From assembly GCF_900231165.1 (NCBI RefSeq), contig NZ_LT960614.1, forward strand, positions 4,666,001-4,730,000: a DNA stretch of 64,000 nt. The letters are read 5' to 3'. Under the pieces are notes generated by a model. The model made no database searches. It was given only the letters and a program-made list of their open reading frames with translations, and was not told where the DNA came from. This document shows positions 8,549-18,147 of this stretch, piece by piece. Each line of letters opens with the position of its first letter. Position 1 is the stretch's first letter. This DNA is from Hartmannibacter diazotrophicus (GTDB taxonomy: Bacteria; Pseudomonadota; Alphaproteobacteria; Rhizobiales; Pleomorphomonadaceae). Both the position numbers and the translations under genes were made by a program.

Positions 8549-11500
8549 TCATATCCACGACGGCCGCCTGAGATCGAGCGTCGTCGGGAAATAGGGATTG
8601 GATTCGGCCACCGGCGGCACCATCGGACCGGGGGTATGGCCGAAGGGCTCGAAACGCGCCAGCCGCCGCGCCTCGGCTTCGTAGGAGTTGACGGGGAAGA
8701 CATCGTAGTTGCGCCCGCCCGGATGGGCGACATGATAGACGCATCCGCCGAGCGACCGCCGCGACCACATGTCGTAGAGGTCGAAGGTGAGCGGCACCTG
8801 CGTCGGCAGCGTCGGGTGCATGCCAGAGGCCGGCTGCCAGGCCTTGAAGCGCGCGCCGGCGACATATTCGCCGTTGCGGCCCGTCGGTGTCATCGGCATG
8901 CGGCGCCCGTTGCAGGTGGCGATATGCCGGGCCGGATTGAAGCCCTCGACGCGCAGCTGCATCCGCTCCACCGAACTGTCGACATAGCGCACCGTGCCGC
9001 CGATCGCGCCTTCCTCTCCCATCACATGCCAGGGTTCGAGCGCCTGCCTCAGCTCCATGACGACGCCGGCATGCTCGACCTGGCCATAGAAGGGGAAGCG
9101 GAACTCGCGCTGCGCCTCGAACCAGACCGGATCGACGTCATAGCCGCCGCGTTCCTTCAGGTCGCGCAGGATTTCAAGGAAATCGGCCCAGACGAAATGC
9201 GGAAGCATGTATTTGTCATGCAAATCCGTACCATGGCGAGTGAGCGGACCGTCCTGCGGCTCGTTCCAGAACCACGCGATCAGCGCACGCAGGAGCAACT
9301 GTTGCGCAAGGCTCATGCGCGCATCCGGCGGCATCTCGAAGGACCGGAATTCGATCAGCCCCAGCCGGCCGGTCGGTCCGTCCGGCGAATAGAGCTTGTC
9401 GATGCAGATTTCAGAGCGGTGCGTGTTGCCGGTGACGTCGACCAGAATATTGCGGAACAGCCGGTCGATCAGCCACGGCAGCGGCGGCTGGCCTTCGCCG
9501 GGCTTCGGCACGTTGGCCATGGCGATTTCAAGCTCGTAGAGCGAATCGTGCCGCGCCTCGTCGATCCGCGGCGCCTGGCTCGTCGGGCCGATGAAGAGCC
9601 CGGAGAAGAGGTAGCTGAGCGAAGGATGCCGCTGCCAGTAGATGACGAGGCTTTTCAGCAGGTCCGGCCGGCGCAGGAAGGGCGAGTCGTTTGGCGTCGC
9701 TCCGCCGACCACCACATGGTTGCCGCCGCCCGTGCCCGTATGGCGCCCGTCGATCATGAACTTGTCGGTGCCGAGCCGCGCAAGGCGTGCCTCCTCGTAG
9801 ACCCCGGTGGTGATGTCGATGCAGTCGCGCCAACTTGCCGCCGGGTGGACGTTGACCTCGATGACGCCAGGATCGGGCGCAACCCGGATCACGTTGATGC
9901 GCGGATCGTGCGGCGGCATGTAGCCTTCGATATGCACCGGCAGGCCGAGTTCTTCCGCCGTCACCTCGATGGCGGCCAGAAGCTCCACATAGTCGTCAGC
10001 GCGGCTGACTGGCGGCATGAACACGCAGAGCCGGCCGTTGCGCGGCTCGATGGCCAGCGCCGTGCGCACGCTCGCCCCGCCGGTCATCCACTGCGCGACA
10101 CGCGGGTCGTCCGGGCTGACTTCGCCGGTGCGCCGGTAGGTCTGGTGCAGGATGTCCGGATCCGGCAGATCGTCGCGCGGGATCAGCGGGTCCATCTCGT
10201 GGATATAGGGGTAGGCGGACGGCGGAACGTAGGGCAGCGAGGCGAGCGGCAGGCGGTAGCCCGCCGGCGAATCGCCCGGCACCAGAAACAGCTTGCCCCG
10301 GCGCACATTCCAGCGCTCGCTGACCCAGCCGAGACCGGCACGCGACTGCCAGCGCTGGACCGGCAAGACGAAGCTGGTCGGCGTTCCGAGCCCGCGCTCG
10401 AACACCCGCGCGATGCGCGCGCGATCCTCAGGGTTCTCGAGTTTGGAATCGTCCGTGGTGACGTTCTCCGGCAGTTCCTGTTCCTTCAGGACCCACTGCG
10501 CCGGATCCTCGTAGGCAGGCACGACGAAATCAGCCGGAATGCCCAGCCGCCCTGCGATCCGCCGGGTCATCTTGCCTGCGTCCTCGGCCGTCGGCACCGG
10601 CATGCCGGTTTCGCGGGCGACGAGGTCCAGATTGCGCCAGAGCGGCTTGCCGTCCTTGCGCCAGTAGAGCGAGAAGGTCCAGCGCGGCAGGCTCTCACCG
10701 GGATACCATTTGCCCTGGCCGTAGTGCAGGAAGCCGCCGGGGGCGAAGCGGCTCGCGATGCGGCGGATGAGATCGTCGGCCTTGCCCCGCTTCGACGGCC
10801 CGACGGCGGCCGTGTTCCATTCGGCCGACTGGTAGTCGTCGATGGAGACAAAGGTCGGCTCGCCGCCCATCGTCAGGCGCACGTCGCGCGCCTTCAGGTC
10901 CGCGTCCACCTTGTCGCCGAGAGCGGCGAGGTTTTCCCAGGCCTCCTGCGAGAAGGGCAGCGTGACGCGCGGCTTTTCCGCAATGCGTGTCACCCGCATG
11001 TCGAATTCGAATTCGACCTTGGTGTTCGGCGGAGCCGTGTAGCCGCCGGTGATCGGCGCTGCCGAGCGGTAATGCGGCGTCGCGGCCAGGGGGATGTGCC
11101 CCTCGCCGCAGAAAAGACCCGAGGTCGGATCGAGACCGATCCAGCCGGCGCCCGGCAGGTAGACTTCGGTCCAGGCGTGGAGATCCGTGAAGTCGACGTC
11201 CGTTCCGGTCGGGCCGTCGAGCGACTTCACGTCCGGCGTCAGTTGGATCAGATAGCCCGAGACGAAGCGCGCCGCGAGCCCAAGGTGGCGCAGGAGTTGA
11301 ACCAGCAGCCAGGCGCTGTCGCGACAGGAGCCCGAGCGGCGCTTCAGCGTCTCGTCCGGCGACTGGACGCCCGGCTCCATGCGGATTTCATAGGCGATGT
11401 CGGTCTGGAGCTTCTGGTTCAACGCCACCAGAAAATCGATGGTCGGCTTCTTCTCGTAGGAAATTTCCGCAAAATACCTGTTGAACAGCACGTCCTCGGT

Positions 11501-11863
11501 CTCGCGCACCATGTAGGGCGCAAGCTCTATGCCGAGTTCCGGCGTATAGGCGAAGGGAAACTGCTCGGCGTATTCCTCGATGAAGAAGTCGAACGGATTG
11601 ACCACCGCCATTTCGGCGAGGAGGTCGACCGTGACGGAAAATTCCTTCGTCGGCTCGGGAAAGACGAAGCGGGCCAGCCAGTTGCCATGCGGGTCCTGCT
11701 GCCAGTTCACGAAGTGGTCTTCCGGCGTCACCTTCAGCGAATAGCTCGGGATCTGGCTGCGGCTGTGCGGCGCGGGACGAAGGCGGACCGCCTGTGGCGA
11801 GAGCGTGACCGGATGGTCGTAGGTGTAGCGTGTCACATGGTGCAGGCTGGTCATGATGGCCAT
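8549..11863 (-). CDS. Transglutaminase core fused to DUF2126 (first gene of operon)
   Basis: This 1104-residue protein begins with a transglutaminase N-region and core. The catalytic Cys lies in [15 protein letters not shown], the His in [15 protein letters not shown] and the Asp in [15 protein letters not shown]. From about residue 330 to the end runs the large DUF2126 region, rich in conserved His/Glu/Asn stretches such as [18 protein letters not shown]2126 has been linked to ligase-like (GCS-type) folds in comparative work; that is recall, not read here. The gene leads the three-gene operon, 109 bases upstream of the next start. MAIM at 11863 or ATG at 11854 could begin it. Full length and apparently intact. 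Confidence 0.87.
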   Translation of the reverse strand: MAIMTSLHHVTRYTYDHPVTLSPQAVRLRPAPHSRSQIPSYSLKVTPEDHFVNWQQDPHGNWLARFVFPEPTKEFSVTVDLLAEMAVVNPFDFFIEEYAEQFPFAYTPELGIELAPYMVRETEDVLFNRYFAEISYEKKPTIDFLVALNQKLQTDIAYEIRMEPGVQSPDETLKRRSGSCRDSAWLLVQLLRHLGLAARFVSGYLIQLTPDVKSLDGPTGTDVDFTDLHAWTEVYLPGAGWIGLDPTSGLFCGEGHIPLAATPHYRSAAPITGGYTAPPNTKVEFEFDMRVTRIAEKPRVTLPFSQEAWENLAALGDKVDADLKARDVRLTMGGEPTFVSIDDYQSAEWNTAAVGPSKRGKADDLIRRIASRFAPGGFLHYGQGKWYPGESLPRWTFSLYWRKDGKPLWRNLDLVARETGMPVPTAEDAGKMTRRIAGRLGIPADFVVPAYEDPAQWVLKEQELPENVTTDDSKLENPEDRARIARVFERGLGTPTSFVLPVQRWQSRAGLGWVSERWNVRRGKLFLVPGDSPAGYRLPLASLPYVPPSAYPYIHEMDPLIPRDDLPDPDILHQTYRRTGEVSPDDPRVAQWMTGGASVRTALAIEPRNGRLCVFMPPVSRADDYVELLAAIEVTAEELGLPVHIEGYMPPHDPRINVIRVAPDPGVIEVNVHPAASWRDCIDITTGVYEEARLARLGTDKFMIDGRHTGTGGGNHVVVGGATPNDSPFLRRPDLLKSLVIYWQRHPSLSYLFSGLFIGPTSQAPRIDEARHDSLYELEIAMANVPKPGEGQPPLPWLIDRLFRNILVDVTGNTHRSEICIDKLYSPDGPTGRLGLIEFRSFEMPPDARMSLAQQLLLRALIAWFWNEPQDGPLTRHGTDLHDKYMLPHFVWADFLEILRDLKERGGYDVDPVWFEAQREFRFPFYGQVEHAGVVMELRQALEPWHVMGEEGAIGGTVRYVDSSVERMQLRVEGFNPARHIATCNGRRMPMTPTGRNGEYVAGARFKAWQPASGMHPTLPTQVPLTFDLYDMWSRRSLGGCVYHVAHPGGRNYDVFPVNSYEAEARRLARFEPFGHTPGPMVPPVAESNPYFPTTLDLRRPSWI

Positions 11864-12099
11864 TGCGCGGTGAGACCTCTCTCTGGAACCTGAAACTCAA
11901 GGTCTGGCGTCCACCGCCCGACCCGCCATGCGTCGACAAGACCGCTGTTGCTGGACCGTCCCGCAGATTCGGCGGAAGAGCGCGGGCAAGGCGCCGCCGT
12001 CATCGGGCCGCAACGCGGCGATCTGCGCCCGTTCGGAATGCCGGAAGCAATCCCGTCGGGCGCATACGTATGTTTGCAGAAAAGACCATGCGCTCCGCA

Positions 12100-12116
12100 A
12101 GTGCAAATGATGCACT
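12100..12116. promoter_or_regulatory. Operator-like palindrome upstream of the transglutaminase/ATP-grasp operon
   Basis: AGTGCA (12100-12105) and TGCACT (12111-12116) form a perfect 6-bp inverted repeat around AATGA. It lies ~237 bases upstream of the operon's first start. It could bind a dimeric repressor, but no regulator gene is adjacent. Confidence 0.35.
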
Positions 12117-12443
12117 GCACCCGATGATCCATGGCCGAAGACCTGACCTTTTCACGACACCCGGTTTGTCGCGGACCGTCATCGGCTCCCTGCCCCGCGA
12201 GCGTCCGGTCGGAACAGGTCCGGAAGACCCGCAAGCCGGCCTGCCGGACCGTCCGGGAGAGCGGGCGCGTGCCGTTCACAAAAATGTTAAGCGCCCCTTA
12301 TCGCCCCCCTCTTGTTTGCACCGAATTGAGGGCCATCTCTTGGCTTGAGGCGGTTATCTGTCATGCCGGCGTGCCCCCCCGTCTAGCCGGCCGAGACCGC
12401 CGACGCTGGAGTCCCTCCCAGCGCAGCGCCTCAACGGCGCCGA

Positions 12444-12480
12444 GCGCCCAGCCCACCAGAGGCTGGGCGCTTTGCTTTTC
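12444..12480 (+). terminator. Strong intrinsic terminator with no upstream coding gene
   Basis: A perfect 10-bp stem GCGCCCAGCC/GGCTGGGCGC with a seven-base loop (12444-12470) is followed by TTTGCTTTTC. No plus-strand gene precedes it within 700 bases, so it probably ends a small RNA or acts as an attenuator before the exonuclease III gene. The preceding bases hold a CCCTCCC motif (12413-12419). Confidence 0.7.
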
Positions 12481-12560
12481 TGCAGGCGCTCGCATCTCTC
12501 GTCGAGTGGCATCCCTCCGGCAACCGGATCCGGACCATTTTCCGCTTGTGCTGAAACGCA

Positions 12561-12587
12561 AAAAAGGCAGAGTGGCGTCTCCTTTTT
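12561..12587. terminator. A/T-flanked hairpin just before exonuclease III
   Basis: AAAAAGG-c-AGA (12561-12571) pairs with TCT-CCTTTTT (12578-12587) with one bulged C. The A run on one side and the T run on the other would let it terminate transcription on both strands. It ends at the GTG that is one possible start of the exonuclease III gene. Confidence 0.45.
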
Positions 12588-12608
12588 GTGGAGTTCCGTT
12601 TCCCGCCC

Positions 12609-13427
12609 ATGTCCTCAGCGCTGCTTTCCATCGCGACCTGGAACATCAACTCCGTCCGCATGCGGCGCGGCATCGTGGAACAACTCATCGACCATCATGC
12701 ACCCGATGTGATCTGCCTGCAGGAGACGAAATGCGCCGACGCGCAATTTCCCTCCGCGGATTTCCGCCGGTTCGGCTACAGCCACATCGCCCTCAACGGC
12801 GGACGCGGCGGCTATCACGGCGTCGCGATCCTCTCGCGCTTTCCGCTGCTCGATGTCGACTGCCACGATTTCTGCGCCAAGAACGACCCGCGCCACGTCG
12901 CGGTCACGGTGGAACGCGGCGACAAGGCCGTTCGCCTGCACAATTTCTATGTGCCCGCCGGCGGTGACGAGCCGGACCCTGCGATCAATCCGAAATTCGA
13001 GCACAAGCTCCAGTTCCTGCAGGAGATGACATCCTGGCTGCCGACGGCCTCGAACGGCCTGCCGGATGTCATCGTCGGCGATCTCAACATCGCTCCTTAT
13101 GAGAGCGATGTCTGGTCGCACAAGGCGCTGCTCAAGGTCGTGAGCCATACACCCGTCGAATGCGAGGCGCTGGAGGCGCTGCGTCTTGCCGGCGGCTGGA
13201 CCGATCTGGCGAGATCCTTCCATCCCGAGCCCGAGCGCGTCTACACGTGGTGGAGCTACCGCGCCAAGGACTGGCGGGCCGCCAACAAGGGGCGGCGGCT
13301 GGACCACATCTGGACCCATCCCGACCTTGCCGCGAAGGCCCGCTCGATCTCCGTCCTTGTGGATGCCCGCGGCTGGTCGCGCCCGTCCGACCACGTGCCG
13401 ATCATCGCGCATTTCGATCTCGGCTGA
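12609..13427 (+). CDS. xth: Exodeoxyribonuclease III (AP endonuclease)
   Basis: This ~272-residue member of the endonuclease/exonuclease/phosphatase family acts at abasic sites and on 3' ends in base-excision repair. Visible motifs in order are ATWNINSVRMR at the N-terminus, LQETKCAD (metal-binding Glu), NDPRHVAV, VGDLNIAP (Asp and Asn of the active site) and the C-terminal DHVPI (catalytic His). The ATG at 12609 gives the usual N-terminus. A GTG at 12588 would add seven residues. Neither has a clear ribosome-binding site. The upstream hairpins suggest a long or attenuated leader. It converges on the GGDEF-EAL gene. Confidence 0.92.
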   Translation: MSSALLSIATWNINSVRMRRGIVEQLIDHHAPDVICLQETKCADAQFPSADFRRFGYSHIALNGGRGGYHGVAILSRFPLLDVDCHDFCAKNDPRHVAVTVERGDKAVRLHNFYVPAGGDEPDPAINPKFEHKLQFLQEMTSWLPTASNGLPDVIVGDLNIAPYESDVWSHKALLKVVSHTPVECEALEALRLAGGWTDLARSFHPEPERVYTWWSYRAKDWRAANKGRRLDHIWTHPDLAAKARSISVLVDARGWSRPSDHVPIIAHFDLG

Positions 13428-13477
13428 GCCCTCCCGCGCGCCTGTCGATCAGGAATCAGGACAACAACGGCAGCGCT

Positions 13478-15751
13478 TCAGGCCTTGCCCATGGCACCGA
13501 CCCGTTCGTCGAGCGGCAGGCAGTCGCCGAAGAACTGCGGCGCCTGCCGCTTCCCGAAGGAGGTCATGAGGGCAGAGGTCGCGGCCGCTGAAACCGGGCG
13601 GGCATAGCGATAGCCCTGCCCGAGGGTGCATCCGAGCCGTTGCAGGCGATGCGCCTGCTCGCTGGTCTCGATTCCCTCGGCCACCACGCGCATCGACAGC
13701 TTGTGCGCCAGATCCAGAACCAGTTCGACGATCGCGGCGCTGGACGGATCGGTCAGCATCTGGCCGACGAAAGACTTGTCGATCTTGATCACATCGACGG
13801 GGAAGGTTCTCAAATGTGTGAGTGATGCATATCCAGTCCCGAAGTCATCGAGCGCGATGACCGCTCCGCGCGCGCGCAGGCTCTGCAATGTCGCAATGAC
13901 GTCGGAATCGCCCGGCCCCATCAGGACATTCTCGGTCACTTCGATGGCCACGTGGCGCAACGGGACCCGATGAGCTTCGAAAGCCATCACGACCCGCCTT
14001 TCCAGATCGTGATCCAGAAAGTCCGTCACCCCGACATTGATGCCCACATGATGGAAGTCGAGGCCATCATCGAGCCACCGCCGCATGTCCGCGGCGACCT
14101 GGCCCAGCATCCGTTCCGTCACCAGCCGCGAGACATGGACATCGGCGAGCGCCTCGGGAAAATCCCCCGCCGAGACGATCCACCCGTCCTTGCGGCGCAT
14201 CCTGACCAGCGCTTCGACGCCGACGATCTCGGAGGTGTCGATCCGGACGATCGGCTGGTAGTAGGGCAGAATCCGGCCATCATCGATGGCTTCGTGCACC
14301 TCGCGAACGACATTGAAGCGTTTGGTGATCGAGGTTCGAAGCGTGCCGTGAAACTGGATGAAGCCGCCGCGCTTGGTCTCCTTGGCGTGATAGAGCGCAA
14401 GGTCCGCGTTCTGGCGCAGGGTTTCCGCCTCCGTCCCGTCGAGCCGCGCCACGGCGCCGCCAATGGTAACGCGCGGGCAAAGCACGTGACCGCTGACATC
14501 GATCGGCGCGGACATGGCGGCGGCAAGGCCGGCCGCAACCACGCCAAGGTCGGACGTGTCGTCGAGGCGGTCGACGAGCACCGCGAATTCGTCGCCGCCG
14601 ATGCGGAAGGCGGTCCCGAAGCCCACCGTCTGGCGCATCAGCCGCGTCGCAACGGCGCGCAGCAGTTCATCGCCGACGGCATGGCCGAGAGTGTCGTTGA
14701 TCTGCTTGAAATGATCGAGATCGACCAGCAACAGCCCGAACGGACGGTCGTTCGCCTCGAACCACTCGGCAACGAGCTGGTTGAATCGTGCGCGGTTGGC
14801 AAGACCGGTCAGAAGGTCGGTGCAGGCGGCGGTGCGCAGTTCCTGCTCAAGCTGATAGCGCTCGGACACATCCTGCACGATTCCGAAGAGCCGCTTGGCC
14901 CTGCCGTCGACGATCTCCGTTTCGCTGACGACGTGCACCCACTTTTCTTGTCCCTCAGGCGTCAGAATCCGAAAGACATCGTCGATCCCGGTCGCCGACT
15001 CCAGACTCGACGCCATGCGGGCCCGCACGCGCGGCTGCTCCTCGGGCGCGTAGACGGAGACGATATTCGTGCGGTCCATCAGCATTCCGATGGGCCGTCC
15101 CGTAATGCGATAGACTTCGTCGGTCCATTGGATCGCGCCGCTCGTCAGATCCATCTCGAAGCCGCCGACGCGGGCGAGGCGTTCGACATGCTGGAACCGG
15201 CGTTCGCGGATCTTGAGATCGCGGCGCTGGTCCTCCACGAGACGCAGCATCTCCAGAAGCTGCCCCCGTTCCTCCCAGCGCTGCAGCAGGCTCATCGCGA
15301 CGACGCCAAGACGCCGGAGCATGTCGAGCACGCCCGGATCAAGCGTTCGAGGCTGGGGGTCGAAGACACACAGGGTACCGAGGGCGACACCGGGGCGGAC
15401 CAGCAGCGGGATACCCGCATAGAAACGGACCTTGTCGCACCCTGTGACCGCAGGATGGTCCCTGAAGTCAGGATGGTCACGCGCATCCTCGATGATCAGC
15501 GGTTCGTCGCTCATGATGGCGTGGGCGCACAGGGCTTCCTGCCGCGGCGTTTCCTGCGAAGCGACGCCGATCCGGGCCTTGAACCACTGCCGGTTGGCAT
15601 CGACGAGCGTGACCGTGCCCTGTGCCGCACCGGAGATCTGGCAGGCAACTTGAAGAATGGCGTCGAAGTCTTCAGCGGGCGCGGTATCGAGAATCTGCAA
15701 CCGGTGCAGTTCCAGCAGCCGTTCTTGTTCGTTCGTCGGAATCGGGTACAT
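13478..15751 (-). CDS. GAF-PAS-GGDEF-EAL cyclic-di-GMP signalling protein
   Basis: The 757-residue protein has four domains in order: GAF (about 20-160, starting ERLLELHRLQILDTAPAE), PAS (about 200-310), GGDEF (about 325-485) and EAL (about 500-740). The GGDEF signature is intact (RIGGDEFAVLV) and so is the EAL motif (GVEALVRM), with later catalytic DDFGTGYAS. Both synthesis and breakdown of cyclic-di-GMP are therefore possible. The GAF domain probably senses a small ligand. It is soluble, with no membrane helices. It is the only gene on its strand here and converges on xth with a ~50-base gap. Confidence 0.92.
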   Translation of the reverse strand: MYPIPTNEQERLLELHRLQILDTAPAEDFDAILQVACQISGAAQGTVTLVDANRQWFKARIGVASQETPRQEALCAHAIMSDEPLIIEDARDHPDFRDHPAVTGCDKVRFYAGIPLLVRPGVALGTLCVFDPQPRTLDPGVLDMLRRLGVVAMSLLQRWEERGQLLEMLRLVEDQRRDLKIRERRFQHVERLARVGGFEMDLTSGAIQWTDEVYRITGRPIGMLMDRTNIVSVYAPEEQPRVRARMASSLESATGIDDVFRILTPEGQEKWVHVVSETEIVDGRAKRLFGIVQDVSERYQLEQELRTAACTDLLTGLANRARFNQLVAEWFEANDRPFGLLLVDLDHFKQINDTLGHAVGDELLRAVATRLMRQTVGFGTAFRIGGDEFAVLVDRLDDTSDLGVVAAGLAAAMSAPIDVSGHVLCPRVTIGGAVARLDGTEAETLRQNADLALYHAKETKRGGFIQFHGTLRTSITKRFNVVREVHEAIDDGRILPYYQPIVRIDTSEIVGVEALVRMRRKDGWIVSAGDFPEALADVHVSRLVTERMLGQVAADMRRWLDDGLDFHHVGINVGVTDFLDHDLERRVVMAFEAHRVPLRHVAIEVTENVLMGPGDSDVIATLQSLRARGAVIALDDFGTGYASLTHLRTFPVDVIKIDKSFVGQMLTDPSSAAIVELVLDLAHKLSMRVVAEGIETSEQAHRLQRLGCTLGQGYRYARPVSAAATSALMTSFGKRQAPQFFGDCLPLDERVGAMGKA

Positions 15752-15965
15752 CTTCGTCTTGTCGCCAATGGTCCATGATCAGTAAGCCTACTGCACGTTA
15801 AATCTCAGTGAAGACATAAGACAAACTGCCCCTGCACTCTCGAAAACTGAATGCGCGATATTTCTTCACGCGGCGCAGCCCACAGTAGAAAATAAGATGC
15901 AAGAAAAGGATCCTCCGACCGGCGCCTTTTTCTGCCACAAAACCATATGTTTGCCAGAAGATACG

Positions 15966-17438
15966 ATGACCATATCGAAATGTCGTTCCGATTCAGTCCC
16001 CGCATCCGGCGTATATCTGGCACTTGCGTCCTGCCTGGCCCTCGCGGTGTCGGGCGGCCGTGCGTTCGCCCATTCCAGCGAAGGCGGATTTGTGCTTTTG
16101 CTGCCGACGGACCAGTATCTGGCCGGTGCCGCAATCGCCGTCGCGGCCACCTTCTTCCTTCTCGTCGCGCTGCCGGGCAGGCTCACCGCAAGGCTTGGCC
16201 GTACTTCTCTGCCCGTCGCAAGGATATCCCGGACCGCCGCGCGCCGGATCGCGATCGTCACCAGCAGCGCCTCCTTCATGATCCTCGGCCTGCTCGTCCT
16301 TGCCGGCCACATCGGCGAACGCGACCCGCTGGAAAATCCGCTGCCGATCGCCGTGTGGACGCTGTTCTGGGTGGTGCTGACGCTCTTTCAGGCCGTCTTC
16401 GGCAATCTCTGGCCGGCGCTCAATCCCTGGACCGGCCCTCTTGCCATCCTTCGGCGGTTGACCGGTTCCAGCCTCGGCGCCATGGCCCTGCTGCCCCTTC
16501 CACGCCGGATCGGCAGTTCGATCGCCATCCTGCAATTTGCCTGGTTCGCCTGGAGCGAGCTGATCTCGCTGGCTCCGAGCGACCCTGGCGAACTCGCGAC
16601 AAAGGTCGTCCTCTACTGGCTCGTCAACGCGGCCGGCATGCTCGTCTTTGGCGAACGGGAATGGGCGGACCGCGCCGAACCCTTCTCCGTCTATTTCCGG
16701 CTCGTCGGCGGCCTCTCTCCGCTCGTTTCCAGCAAGGACCCTCGGGACGGCGCCTTGAAAATCGCCCTGGCCTGGCCGGGCACGGCCCTCGCAGCGCGTC
16801 CGCCCCTCGATCGCTCGGGGATCGTCTTCCTCGTCCTCGCCCTTGGCGCCAGCACCTTTGACGGCCTGTCGCGAACCTTCCTCTGGCTCGGCCTCAATGG
16901 CATCAATCCGCTGGAGTTTCCGGGCCGCAGCGCGGTCATTCTGTCCGGCACGATCGGGCTTGCGGTGACGACCGTCACGCTCTTCGTCGCCTTCGAGGCG
17001 GCCGTTGCCTTCGGCTGCCGCCTTGCCGGACGGACTGACCTGTTCAGGACCGCCTCAGGCCGGCTCGCCTACAGCCTGACGCCGATCGCGATCGCCTTTC
17101 ACGGCTCCCATCATCTGGTCGGTTTCCTGGTCGACGGCCAGCAGGCCTTGATCGCCTTTTCCGACCCCTTCGCTCTCGGCTGGGACCTGCTCGGATGGCG
17201 CGGCGCCTATGCCACGACATCCTTCCTCAACACACTGTCGGGGACGACGGCCCTCTTCAACACCCAGACGGCCATCATCGTCGCCGGGCATGTCGTCGGC
17301 ATCGTGATGGCCCACGCGATTGCGGGGGATATCTTCGGCACGGGGAAGACGGCGACACGCAGCCAGCTGATGCTGGCGCCGATGATGGTCTTCTACACCG
17401 CCTTCGGCCTCTGGCTGCTTGCAACGCCTCACATCTGA
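15966..17438 (+). CDS. Polytopic membrane protein with signal peptide (family sometimes labelled fenitrothion hydrolase)
   Basis: From the ATG at 15966 the protein has 490 residues. A signal peptide (ALASCLALAVSGGRAFA) precedes HSSEGGFVLLLPTDQYLAG. About ten hydrophobic segments follow, with a conserved-looking FHGSHHLVGF late in the chain. Proteins with this start and topology are often auto-annotated as fenitrothion hydrolase, a name from a single degradative homologue that should not be taken as its role here. An ATG in frame at 15897 would mask the signal peptide and is unlikely. It runs into the livF gene tail-to-tail with 13 bases between them. Confidence 0.65.
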   Translation: MTISKCRSDSVPASGVYLALASCLALAVSGGRAFAHSSEGGFVLLLPTDQYLAGAAIAVAATFFLLVALPGRLTARLGRTSLPVARISRTAARRIAIVTSSASFMILGLLVLAGHIGERDPLENPLPIAVWTLFWVVLTLFQAVFGNLWPALNPWTGPLAILRRLTGSSLGAMALLPLPRRIGSSIAILQFAWFAWSELISLAPSDPGELATKVVLYWLVNAAGMLVFGEREWADRAEPFSVYFRLVGGLSPLVSSKDPRDGALKIALAWPGTALAARPPLDRSGIVFLVLALGASTFDGLSRTFLWLGLNGINPLEFPGRSAVILSGTIGLAVTTVTLFVAFEAAVAFGCRLAGRTDLFRTASGRLAYSLTPIAIAFHGSHHLVGFLVDGQQALIAFSDPFALGWDLLGWRGAYATTSFLNTLSGTTALFNTQTAIIVAGHVVGIVMAHAIAGDIFGTGKTATRSQLMLAPMMVFYTAFGLWLLATPHI

Positions 17439-17451
17439 TCCGGTCGGGAAG

Positions 17452-18147
17452 TCAGACGCCGACGTAGGTATGAACGAGGCCGGGATCGGCCCGCACCTCG
17501 GCAACGCTGTGCAGGGCGCGGATGCTGCCGCCCTCCATGAAGGCGACGCGGTCGGCAATGCCCAGCACAGCCTCCACGCGCTGTTCGACCAGAACGACGG
17601 CGACCCCTTCACCGCGAAGGCGGACGATCACCTCCCGGATCGCCGCGATCATCGACGGCATCAGACCCTCGGTCGGTTCGTCGAGGAGCAACACCCGCGG
17701 CTCGATGCAAAGGGCGCGGGCGATCGACAGCATCGTCTGCTCGCCGCCCGAGAGCGTGCCGGCCCGCTGCCCGAGCCGCTCCTCAAGACGCGGAAACAAC
17801 CCAAGCGCCCGGTCGAGGGCCTTCTTGCCGCTTCCCCGCGTCATCAGTCCGACTTCGAGGTTCTCGCGCACGGTGAGTTCGGAAAAAAGCCGCCGGCCCT
17901 GCGGCACATAGCCGATGCCGCGCTTGGGAATCTCCTCGGCGGCAAGACCGGAGATCGCCTCTTCGTCGAGCACGATGCGCCCGGACCGGACCGGGACGAG
18001 CCCCATCACCGTCCGCATGGCCGTCGTCTTGCCGGCGCCGTTGCGCCCGAGAAGGCAGAGCACCTCACCGGTGCGAACCTCGAAGGAAAGCCCTCGCAGC
18101 ACCTGCACCGCCCCGTAGAAGGCATCGACCTCCTCGACCGCAAGCAT
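17452..18147 (-). CDS. livF: Branched-chain amino-acid-type ABC transporter ATPase LivF
   Basis: This ABC ATPase of ~231 residues has Walker A GRNGAGKTTAM, signature LSGGEQTML and Walker B VLLLDEPTEGL, in the LivF arrangement (short, ending HTYVGV). It energises uptake by the LivHM permease. The upstream GTG at 18150 overlaps the livG stop as GTGA. The ATG at 18147 is preferred because GGAGGG lies six bases ahead. It is the last gene of livH-livM-livG-livF. Substrate could be branched-chain or other amino acids, amides or urea; this cannot be set without the binding protein, which is missing here. Confidence 0.9.
   Translation of the reverse strand: MLAVEEVDAFYGAVQVLRGLSFEVRTGEVLCLLGRNGAGKTTAMRTVMGLVPVRSGRIVLDEEAISGLAAEEIPKRGIGYVPQGRRLFSELTVRENLEVGLMTRGSGKKALDRALGLFPRLEERLGQRAGTLSGGEQTMLSIARALCIEPRVLLLDEPTEGLMPSMIAAIREVIVRLRGEGVAVVLVEQRVEAVLGIADRVAFMEGGSIRALHSVAEVRADPGLVHTYVGV

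Larger units (their letters stand above)
11864..12608. other. 745-bp non-coding region between operon and exonuclease III
   Basis: No supported protein gene. It contains a palindrome at 12100-12116, a strong plus-strand terminator at 12444-12480 with no gene in front of it, and a second hairpin at 12561-12587. These suggest a regulatory leader or a small RNA in the right half, plus the promoter of the minus-strand operon on the left. Confidence 0.5.

Noticed and set aside
5923-8571. 882-aa open frame on the plus strand
   Set aside because: It is an antisense shadow of the ATP-grasp/Alpha-E gene. Its translation is Arg/His/Pro-rich with no domain.
8432-11893. 1153-aa open frame on the plus strand
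   Set aside because: Antisense shadow of the transglutaminase-DUF2126 gene, in a GC-rich region where antisense frames stay open.
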